A stretch of DNA of 64,000 nucleotides, from assembly GCA_964648465.1 (NCBI GenBank), contig CAZYMU010000007.1, positions 19,729 through 83,728 on the forward strand. Direction: 5' to 3'. This DNA is from Aminicenans sp964648465. GTDB taxonomy: Bacteria > Acidobacteriota > Aminicenantia > Aminicenantales > Aminicenantaceae. Below the pieces are notes generated by a model. It did not search any database. It worked only from the letters and a program-made list of their open reading frames with translations, and had not been told where the DNA came from. Below are positions 14,731-21,915 of the stretch, in pieces (position 1 is the stretch's first letter; each line of letters begins with the position of its first letter). The translations under genes and the position numbers were made by a program.

Positions 14731-17700
14731 TTACTCTTTTTCAAGTTTTAGAGGTTTAAATACTTTGAAAAGCGAGAAATCTGTCTCTTTGAGTAACTTT
14801 TTAAAGTTTTCAACATCAGTCTGGTATAAATTATTAAACTTTTCCAAGAAATCTTCAACCTTAGGTTGGACTTTCTTAAGTTTAACCTTAGCTGCCTGGC
14901 TAATCGGTTCAATTCCACCTGACATCCCGTAAACGGCCTGTCTTACCTGGCTGTTTAAGCCGCTGGAACGGTCGGCAATCCCCTGCTTTGGCGCCACAGG
15001 ATTCAAAACACCTGCAATGTTCTCAAGTTTTTTATCAAGATCACGTGCAGCTTTTAGAACTTCTTTTGTCTTGCTTGTACGGTTTCCTCTGGCATATTCC
15101 TGGACGGTTTTTACTGCCTTCCTAGTTTCTTCGATCTGACGCTGGGCAGAGTTTACTGTCTCCATTAATTTTTGAGCCTTCTTGCTCATCTGATAATTGG
15201 CTTTAAGAACTTCCATGTCCACTCTTATTCTGGGGTCAGTCTTAACAGTAAACGGCCGTATCGCTTCCTGACCATCATATTTAATCTTTACCTTATATTC
15301 TCCCGGAAGTACGGTTAAACCGCGTCTCCTAAAACGTCCTGCCTGCTGAGAAGCAACATCCTGCTGCATTTGCTCTCTAAAATTCCAGTATACCCGGTTT
15401 ATACCCTTGTTTTCAGTACCTCTCAACTGGCTCACTGTATGGCCGTCGCTATCCAGGATTGTAATGGAAACTCTTGACGAAGGTGAATTCATCCCTGCAC
15501 CTCCGCCGATCCGCGGCATTCCACTACGCTGTCTCATCTGCTCAATCATTTCCTGGGACATACCGCTCCTGGCTTCACTCTCTGAATCCTTTGCTTTAGG
15601 CTTGCTGGGAATAAGATAATAAGTGATGCAAGCACCCAATCTTTTATTTTCACCCACAAACACAGTATCTCCAGGACTCTGGTAGGAACTAAAACGCCCC
15701 TGTTGAAACTGGCATGCATCCGGAACCTTGAAAAGGTGGAGTTTTTCCTGGACAAAAGCTTCGGAAATTTCCCTCAATGGAGATATATCATCGATGACAT
15801 AGAGAGAACGGCCATGTGTAGCAATAATCAAATCATTCTCCCTTGGATGAACTGCCAGGTCACGTACTGGAACAATCGGCAGTCCGTGAGTCCACTTCAT
15901 CCAATTTTTTCCGCCGTTGAAACTGATAAAAAGCCCAAATTCTGTTCCAAGAAACAGCAGGTTTTTATTTACCGTATCCTCTTCAATAACATGTACAAAA
16001 CCATCAATCTCAGGAGTAACCAGGCTCTTCCATGTTTTACCATAATCATGTGTGACAAACACATAAGACGTCCAGTTCGACCGGCGGTGGTCATCAAAAA
16101 CAACATAGGCCACAGCAACATCAAATTTGGACGCTTCCACATGAGGGATCCATGCTGCAGCAGGAACAGGTGCTTTTTTACCGCTTGTAAGGGACCTGGA
16201 AACTAATTCCCAATTCTCTCCTGCATCCTGAGTCAACTGAACATTCCCATCGTCAGTACCTACCCAGATCACTCCTTCCTTCACTGGGCTCGGAGCGATG
16301 CACATAATCGTTGTGTGATTTTCAGCATTAGTCACATCCAGAGTCAAGCCTCCGCTTTCTGCCTGTTTCTGTTTCTCAGGGTCATTTGTCGTTAGATCCG
16401 GACTCATAATCTCCCAAGTTTTTCCTTTGTCTGTACTTCGGTGGACAAACTGGCTTCCTAGATAAATTGTGGCAGGTTTAAAAGGATCCACAGCAAAACC
16501 AGCATTCCAGTTATAGCGGTCTTTAACATCGGACTCAGTCGGAATAATATTCCGGCTTGTTCCTAAAGAAATGTCAAAATAATAGAGATTTCCTCCCTGG
16601 GACATGCCATAACCGGCATTAGGATTTTCAGGATCGGGTTCTGTATCGAAACCATCACCCCCCCCAACTGTCTTCCAGAAATAGCTGTAAATTGCTCTTT
16701 CCTTCAGAACATAGGCTGGTCCCCGCCACGATCCGTTATCCTGTAATCCACCATATACATTATAAGGTATCTCCTTGTCGAAACTTACATGATAAAACTG
16801 GCCCAGAGCAAGGTTTTCCACAAAACGCCAGTTTTTGCCCCTGTTATAGCTGATTACAACACCGCCGTCATTTCCAACAACCATCATCTCTCCATCAGGG
16901 TGTATCCACATCGCATGGTAATCAGAATGAGACTGTCCCCAAGAAGTCAAGGATTTGAAATTCTTTCCGCCATCCTCACTTACTACCATCCGGGAGTGAA
17001 GCATATATACAATATTTTCATTCACAGGGTTGACCCAAATCCGGCAGTAATAAAAAGGCCGGTTGTTTACACTGGGTTGGTTATTAACCACCTGCCACTT
17101 GAATCCACCATCATCCGAACGTAGAAGCACGCCCTTTTTAGCTTCAACGAGAGCATATACGATCTCCGGCTTATTCGTGGAAAAGGCAACTCCCATACGT
17201 CCCAGATCTCCTTTAGGGAGACCGTTTTCCGGAGCTAATTTCTTCCACTCTTTCCCGCTATTTACAGTGATATAAAGACCGCTTCCAGGACCACCTGACC
17301 TGAAAAACCACGGCCACCGCCTGTGTTCCCACATGCAAGCGATAATTTTGTTCGGGTTGCCTGGCTGCATGGCCATATCAGCAACACCTGTCTTTTCATC
17401 CACATATAAGACCTTTCTCCAGGTTTTTCCGCCGTCAACCGTCTTGAAAACACCACGTTCCGGATTTTCTCCCCATGTAGTTCCAAGGGCTCCCACATAT
17501 GCAATATCAGGGTCATCTGGGTGCAAGAGGATTTTGGAAATCTTTTCGGTCTTTTCAAGGCCAAGAAACTTCCATGTTTTCCCTCCATCGACAGTGAGAT
17601 ACACTCCACGGCCCACACCAACGCTGTTGCGAGGTGCAGCTTCACCTGTCCCCACCCAGACGATGTTGGGATTGGACTGGTTTATGGCAATCGCTCCAAT

Positions 17701-17976
17701 CGAAGATACAGGCTGGGCATCAAAAACCGGTATCCATGTAATTCCACCGTTTATCGACTTCCAGAGCCCTCCAGTAGCAGCCCCCACAAAAATAATATTG
17801 GGGTTGGATACTGCAACATCAATAGCCCCTATCCTCCCACTCATATTGGCCGGGCCGATACTTCTGGCTTTTAATCCTGCCAACAATTGAGGATCGATTT
17901 TGGCAAACGATAGCTGGTAAAAAACTAAAAAGAAAACTGCAAATAAAACACATGCTTTAAAACTAAACTTTTTCAT
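14731..17976 (-). CDS. VPS10/BNR-repeat secreted protein (sortilin-like beta-propeller)
   Basis: A 1081-residue exported protein. The N-terminal signal peptide has a hydrophobic core F-A-V-F-F-L-V-F and ends near Y-Q-L-S-F-A-K. The first ~730 residues are a long series of beta-propeller blades, each carrying the BNR Asp-box pattern S-x-D-G-G-x-x-W (for example D-G-G-K-T-W, N-G-G-K-N-W, D-A-G-E-N-W). The C-terminal ~300 residues contain a Ser/Gly/Met-rich linker, a beta-sandwich-like part (L-P-G-E-Y-K-V-K) and a helical end. Acidobacteriota encode many such proteins, often labelled glycosyl hydrolases without biochemical proof. The ATG start has AAGAGG upstream. It is followed by the YIP1 gene. 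Confidence 0.88.
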   Translation of the reverse strand: MKKFSFKACVLFAVFFLVFYQLSFAKIDPQLLAGLKARSIGPANMSGRIGAIDVAVSNPNIIFVGAATGGLWKSINGGITWIPVFDAQPVSSIGAIAINQSNPNIVWVGTGEAAPRNSVGVGRGVYLTVDGGKTWKFLGLEKTEKISKILLHPDDPDIAYVGALGTTWGENPERGVFKTVDGGKTWRKVLYVDEKTGVADMAMQPGNPNKIIACMWEHRRWPWFFRSGGPGSGLYITVNSGKEWKKLAPENGLPKGDLGRMGVAFSTNKPEIVYALVEAKKGVLLRSDDGGFKWQVVNNQPSVNNRPFYYCRIWVNPVNENIVYMLHSRMVVSEDGGKNFKSLTSWGQSHSDYHAMWIHPDGEMMVVGNDGGVVISYNRGKNWRFVENLALGQFYHVSFDKEIPYNVYGGLQDNGSWRGPAYVLKERAIYSYFWKTVGGGDGFDTEPDPENPNAGYGMSQGGNLYYFDISLGTSRNIIPTESDVKDRYNWNAGFAVDPFKPATIYLGSQFVHRSTDKGKTWEIMSPDLTTNDPEKQKQAESGGLTLDVTNAENHTTIMCIAPSPVKEGVIWVGTDDGNVQLTQDAGENWELVSRSLTSGKKAPVPAAAWIPHVEASKFDVAVAYVVFDDHRRSNWTSYVFVTHDYGKTWKSLVTPEIDGFVHVIEEDTVNKNLLFLGTEFGLFISFNGGKNWMKWTHGLPIVPVRDLAVHPRENDLIIATHGRSLYVIDDISPLREISEAFVQEKLHLFKVPDACQFQQGRFSSYQSPGDTVFVGENKRLGACITYYLIPSKPKAKDSESEARSGMSQEMIEQMRQRSGMPRIGGGAGMNSPSSRVSITILDSDGHTVSQLRGTENKGINRVYWNFREQMQQDVASQQAGRFRRRGLTVLPGEYKVKIKYDGQEAIRPFTVKTDPRIRVDMEVLKANYQMSKKAQKLMETVNSAQRQIEETRKAVKTVQEYARGNRTSKTKEVLKAARDLDKKLENIAGVLNPVAPKQGIADRSSGLNSQVRQAVYGMSGGIEPISQAAKVKLKKVQPKVEDFLEKFNNLYQTDVENFKKLLKETDFSLFKVFKPLKLEKE

Positions 17977-18503
17977 GTTACCTCTTCACACAAACTCTCT
18001 ATATTTTTGCAATCCAGATATATTCTATATATATTATTTCTATGATGTAAGTCCAGGTTTTCTTCTTTAAAAATTGCTGATAGAATTAATATAATATCAA
18101 AAAACATATGAATTTGAGGGGATGGAGGAAGCGACATTAAAAGATTTAGCCTTTCTGAGTCGATCTTTGAGGGAACCCGCGAAGTCGGGCCTGATGGATG
18201 TGTGAGCACTGTATAATCAAATGGGCGGTGTTAATGGTGGCTCGCGGACATTGTGGCGGTGCTTAAGATAATCATGCGGAGTTCCAGCAGAGCCGAGAAG
18301 ATCAGGAGGAAATGGCGTTAAAAATCTTAGTGGAGCGCAGACATGCCCTCAAATTCATCAGATGTACATAATATAAGAAATCCCCCCTCTTTAATTTAAA
18401 AATCACCCCAAAAGGGGATTGCGCTTTTATAAAACTATGACTTAAAATATATAAGAATTAACCTCGATTCTTCAGGTTAAGGCCAAAGCCTAAGGAGATA
18501 ATG
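17977..18503 (+). other. Gene-free stretch with possible degenerate coding
   Basis: No intact gene. From 18122 a plus-strand ATG frame encodes M-E-E-A-T-L-K-D-L-A-F-L-S-R and is closed by TGA after 27 codons. The same frame then runs on for about 22 more codons, and a third short open piece follows near 18310. This suggests a decayed gene of unknown family. A C4-A4-G4 palindrome at about 18403-18414 could be a terminator-like hairpin. The region before the VPS10 gene holds only its ribosome site. Confidence 0.3.
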
Positions 18504-18785
18504 ATGTCTCTTAATAAAGAGCAGGAAAACCTTTACAGAAGAACCATGGAAGAGGCAAAAAAGCAGCTCGATGGAATCGATGCAGAAATGGAAAAAGAGA
18601 TTCAAATAGCTAGAGAAAAACTAGCAAAACTCCAAGAATCAAAAAAATCATTTAAACAAATGTATGAAGCTGGAGCTAAACTTTTAGGAATCGAAATTGG
18701 AACTGAAAAAGAAGATGAAGAAAAGCTAAACTCAAAGGAAAAAGCTAAAGAAACAAGAGAAGAAGAATTTTCAGTAAATCCTTGA
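18504..18785 (+). CDS. Small acidic/basic coiled-coil protein, unknown function
   Basis: A 93-residue, highly charged protein of mostly helical heptad-like sequence: K-E-Q-E-N-L-Y-R-R-T, then E-K-L-A-K-L-Q-E-S-K-K-S-F-K. A short conserved-looking G-A-K-L-L-G-I-E-I comes before a Lys/Glu-rich tail. The start is the second of two ATGs (18501, 18504), both behind AAGGAG. It has no signal peptide or Cys. It is monocistronic, between the VPS10 region and the EamA transporter. I do not recognise a named family. Confidence 0.7.
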   Translation: MSLNKEQENLYRRTMEEAKKQLDGIDAEMEKEIQIAREKLAKLQESKKSFKQMYEAGAKLLGIEIGTEKEDEEKLNSKEKAKETREEEFSVNP

Positions 18786-18892
18786 CATCCCATTATCAGT
18801 TTTCCTTGGATTATTCATAATAACTTCCGGATTTTACTATCTAAAATAACATTTTTTCCGTATAATCATACGTTATTTTACTTTTTCTAGAA

Positions 18893-19804
18893 ATGATTTC
18901 ACTAATAGAATCCTTGACGACCTTTCCGTATCTCGGAGAAACATTGGCCTTAACTTCGGCTTTTGTATGGGCAGCAGCAGTAATTCTTTTCAGGATTAGC
19001 GGTAGAAAAGTCAATCCTCTCGGCTTGAATTTTTTCAAATGTATAGTTTCAATTCTTTTTTTTGCCGGAATGATCTTGATAACAAACCAACCTGTCCTTT
19101 TAAAAACACCTTGGCAAAGCTATATACTGCTAGCATTGAGCGGTATAATAGGCATAGGGATTTCAGAAACACTCTTCTTTGCCAGCCTCAACCGCCTCGG
19201 TGCCGGCCTATCTGCAGTTGTAAGCTGCATTTACAGCCCTTTTGTAATTCTTCTTTCAGTCGCATTTATCCAAGAACATATGACTTTATTGCAGTTGTTC
19301 GGCGTTCTTCTAATTACTTCAGCAGTACTGACAATCTCCCAAAAAAAACACGAAAGCCATATACCCAGAAAAGACCTCATTTCAGGCATCTCCATGGGAA
19401 CAGCCTCCATGCTCACACTTGCAGTAGGAATAGTAATAATGAAACCTATCCTGAATAAATCTCCCCTCCTATGGACAACCCTGGTCCGGCTTCTTGGAGG
19501 AGTTCTATTCCTAAGCATATTGATTTATCTCAATCCAAAACGCCGTGAGATACTGGCAGCAGCATTCTCACCAAAAAACTGGGGGCCAATGGTCCCTGGC
19601 TCATTCCTTGGAGGATGTATTGCACTCCTAGTCTGGATGGGAGGAATGAAATATACTCAAGCATCACAGGCATCTGCACTTAGCGAGCTAAACATAATAT
19701 TTATCTTTATATTAGGTGCTGTTTTTCTTAAAGAACCCGTGACTAAAGGAAGAATAATCGCACTTTTTCTTGCAGTAATCGGTGCAATCTTAGTAACTTT
19801 ATGA
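18893..19804 (+). CDS. EamA/DMT-superfamily transporter
   Basis: A 303-residue membrane protein with two EamA domains in tandem (about 15-145 and 160-300), ten predicted helices in all. Typical features are F-V-W-A-A-A-V-I-L-F near helix 1, P-x-x-x-L-x-x-V-x-x-x-E at the end of the first domain (F-I-Q-E) and the matching A-V-F-L-K-E-P-V near the end of the second. Family members export amino acids, sugars or other metabolites; substrate not predictable. Start ATG 18893 has only a weak ribosome site. The next gene is convergent. Confidence 0.88.
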   Translation: MISLIESLTTFPYLGETLALTSAFVWAAAVILFRISGRKVNPLGLNFFKCIVSILFFAGMILITNQPVLLKTPWQSYILLALSGIIGIGISETLFFASLNRLGAGLSAVVSCIYSPFVILLSVAFIQEHMTLLQLFGVLLITSAVLTISQKKHESHIPRKDLISGISMGTASMLTLAVGIVIMKPILNKSPLLWTTLVRLLGGVLFLSILIYLNPKRREILAAAFSPKNWGPMVPGSFLGGCIALLVWMGGMKYTQASQASALSELNIIFIFILGAVFLKEPVTKGRIIALFLAVIGAILVTL

Positions 19805-19814
19805 ATAACCCAGG

Positions 19815-20771
19815 TCAAGTGAGCTTGAAAGTAACCCTAACCGTAAAAATAACTGGCCTCGGCATTCCATCTAAAATAAATGGCTCATAAATCCACTGCT
19901 TAACTGCATCTACTGCAGCTTTATCCAGTTTTGGAATCGACTTTAAGACCATGACTTTTGAAACGCGCCCCCATATATCTGTTCTCACACTGAGAATAAC
20001 AACACCTGAAATTCTACTCTTTCTTGCTTCTAAAGGATAAATCGGGTTAATTTTTTTTATACACTTTGGTGGAATGATACTTCCTGTTGTTTTGACTGCT
20101 TGTTTCTCAAATTCTTCTATTTCCTTTTTCAATTCTTTGGATAATGGAGGAAACGGTGGTGGTGGAGGGAGAAGAACTTTTCTCTTGGCTGGCGGTGGTG
20201 GAGGTGGGACTGGGAGAACCTTATCTTCCGGGCCCGTAATATGGAAAGAGACAAAATATGGTTTTCCTTTTCTGTCTTCGAATCCGAAGACAGCCATATT
20301 GCCACCCAGCAGTGTAATTTCTGTTGTTAACACATTCTCAACATTCTTTTTTTCATCACCGACATGTTCATTTACAAGAATTAAGAATTGACCTTTATAT
20401 TTCCATTCTTCAAGAAGGACACGAATTGAGTATTCATTACCATTCAAGCGAAAAAAATGGCTTACGGAATCAGAATTCTCATTCTTTGACGGAAAATGCA
20501 AATCAGCTTCTGTCAATAAAATTACATTCTGCAAATTAAAAACTCTCTTAATCTGTTTTATCTCGTTTTCCAGTTTAGAGTCAGATTGAATGCTTGCAGT
20601 TATGGTAGGCCGAATATATGAGGATGTGACGAACTGCGGTGGATCTAAAGGTTCATGTCTGCTCCCTTCAAAAACCCTGAGCTTTATATCCAGATTTATG
20701 GAAGCTCGAAGCATAAGAAAGGAAAGTCCGGCAATAAAAATTAAAAGCATAATAATTTTTTTCTTATTCAT
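19815..20771 (-). CDS. TonB-family energy transducer
   Basis: A 318-residue TonB-like protein. An N-terminal membrane anchor (about 6-24) is followed by a periplasmic domain of unknown role (about 45-185). Two proline runs (V-P-P-P-P-P-P-A-K-R-K and L-P-P-P-P-P-F-P-P-L) span about 195-215. The C-terminal TonB domain (about 235-318) contains N-P-I-Y-P-L-E-A-R, G-V-V-I-L-S-V and Y-E-P-F-x-x-D-G-x-P. It should couple inner-membrane energy to outer-membrane receptors. The start overlaps the anti-sigma gene by 4 nt (ATGA), so TonB is the last gene of an ECF sigma operon. Confidence 0.9.
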   Translation of the reverse strand: MNKKKIIMLLIFIAGLSFLMLRASINLDIKLRVFEGSRHEPLDPPQFVTSSYIRPTITASIQSDSKLENEIKQIKRVFNLQNVILLTEADLHFPSKNENSDSVSHFFRLNGNEYSIRVLLEEWKYKGQFLILVNEHVGDEKKNVENVLTTEITLLGGNMAVFGFEDRKGKPYFVSFHITGPEDKVLPVPPPPPPAKRKVLLPPPPPFPPLSKELKKEIEEFEKQAVKTTGSIIPPKCIKKINPIYPLEARKSRISGVVILSVRTDIWGRVSKVMVLKSIPKLDKAAVDAVKQWIYEPFILDGMPRPVIFTVRVTFKLT

Positions 20772-21232
20772 ATCTCTTCTCCTTCAACAATTTTTTCTGC
20801 CCATATAAAAATCATATTAGAATGCTTGGGCTGATAGATAAAAGCCTGTGCTGGCTTGTCCCCAACCTTTATATAATCGATCTTGAAACAATTGGTCTCT
20901 TTTAAGGTTGTTTTCTTTTGAACCGATATGTTATGGAGCCAAAGACTCACCAAAACAACAACAAATAAACTTACTGCCCCGAAAGCCAATTTCCATTTAC
21001 CCCATAAAAAGGAATGTCCTTTTCCCCTTACACCACTTAATCTATTCCTTATTGCAGGCCATAAATCTCCGACTTCATTTCCCTGAAGAAGCAGGGATCT
21101 GACTTCTTCTTCATCAGCAAGTCTTTTCAAACAAAGGTGGCATTTCTGAATATGGTGTTGGATCAAAAAATCCTGCCAAATTTTCAGGGGAAACATATAA
21201 AAGAAAAATTCAACTATTTTACACTTGAACAT
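20768..21232 (-). CDS. Membrane-anchored anti-sigma factor (zinc-finger type)
   Basis: A 154-residue protein between an ECF sigma factor and TonB. Near residue 30 it has H-H-I-Q-K-C-H-L-C, an H-x3-C-x2-C arrangement typical of the zinc-binding anti-sigma (ZAS/zf-HC2) fold. A single membrane helix W-K-L-A-F-G-A-V-S-L-F-V-V at about 84-102 follows, then a short extracytoplasmic tail. It overlaps the sigma gene by 14 nt and TonB by 4 nt. The role as the cognate anti-sigma factor is inferred from motif plus position. Confidence 0.8.
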   Translation of the reverse strand: MFKCKIVEFFFYMFPLKIWQDFLIQHHIQKCHLCLKRLADEEEVRSLLLQGNEVGDLWPAIRNRLSGVRGKGHSFLWGKWKLAFGAVSLFVVVLVSLWLHNISVQKKTTLKETNCFKIDYIKVGDKPAQAFIYQPKHSNMIFIWAEKIVEGEEI

Positions 21233-21758
21233 TTTCTTTCTCCGATAACGATCTGACTTTTTTGCGGGCCTTAAAAAGGTAAACTCTTACTGTACTCGAA
21301 GAGCATCTAAGGATAGAAGCAATTTCCTCGCTTGTATATCCTTCATGGGCCCAAAGTATGAGTGTGATTCTTTCTTTCGGGCTTAATTCTTTTAAAAACT
21401 TATGGCTTATAGGAAAGGCCAGCGATGGATCAGGCGTTTGTACTGCGGACAACTTCTCTGTTTCTATTTTCAACTTATTGAATGATTTGAATAAACGGCT
21501 CTTCTTCCTTATCTTGTCAATACATTTTCTATAAAGGATTGAATAGAACCAATTTTTGAAATTTGCATTAAAATCAAACCTATCCAGATTGCGGTAGACC
21601 TGAATAAAAGCTTCCTGGCAGACATCCTCGGCATCTTCCCTGTTCCTGAGCATGTTTAAAGCCACTGTCATCGCTTTACCCTTATACATATTCACGATTT
21701 TTTCATACTCCTCTACTTCTCCTTGAAGACAGCATTTCAAAAGCTGTTTTTCATCCAT
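21219..21758 (-). CDS. ECF-type RNA polymerase sigma factor
   Basis: A 179-residue group 4 sigma factor. Region 2 is visible as A-L-N-M-L-R-N-R-E-D-A-E-D-V-C-Q-E-A-F-I-Q-V-Y-R with F-K-N-W-F-Y-S-I-L-Y-R. Region 4 is L-S-P-K-E-R-I-T-L-I-L-W with G-Y-T-S-E-E-I-A and the helix-turn-helix S-S-S-T-V-R-V-Y-L-F-K-A-R-K. It starts at ATG 21758 and leads the sigma/anti-sigma/TonB operon, divergent from the S9 peptidase 157 bp away. TonB cotranscription suggests a nutrient-uptake or envelope signal. Minus-strand TGTCACG at about 21815 may be part of its own promoter (weak). Confidence 0.92.
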   Translation of the reverse strand: MDEKQLLKCCLQGEVEEYEKIVNMYKGKAMTVALNMLRNREDAEDVCQEAFIQVYRNLDRFDFNANFKNWFYSILYRKCIDKIRKKSRLFKSFNKLKIETEKLSAVQTPDPSLAFPISHKFLKELSPKERITLILWAHEGYTSEEIASILRCSSSTVRVYLFKARKKVRSLSEKENVQV

Positions 21759-21860
21759 CTGATTAGCTTTACATAATTATATTACGCCCGAACTAATAAA
21801 TCTGTTTACAGGCGTGACAATTGTAGATTGAAAACGGAAAATAGTGAATAGTAAATTGTT

Positions 21861-21889
21861 TTGACTTTCAGCTCATTATTTTTTATCGT
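21861..21889 (+). promoter_or_regulatory. Promoter of the S9 peptidase gene
   Basis: TTGACT (21861-21866), a 17-bp spacer and TATCGT (21884-21889), 26 bp before the ATG. AGGAGG lies 7 bp before the start. Confidence 0.5.
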
Positions 21890-21915
21890 AAGAATAATAA
21901 AAACAGGAGGCAAAA

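Noticed and set aside
17973..18209. Minus-strand frame of 78 codons upstream of the VPS10 gene
   Set aside because: It overlaps the VPS10 ribosome site, has no ribosome site of its own and no recognisable family.
20074..20391. Gly-rich plus-strand frame
   Set aside because: Antisense of the proline-rich TonB linker.
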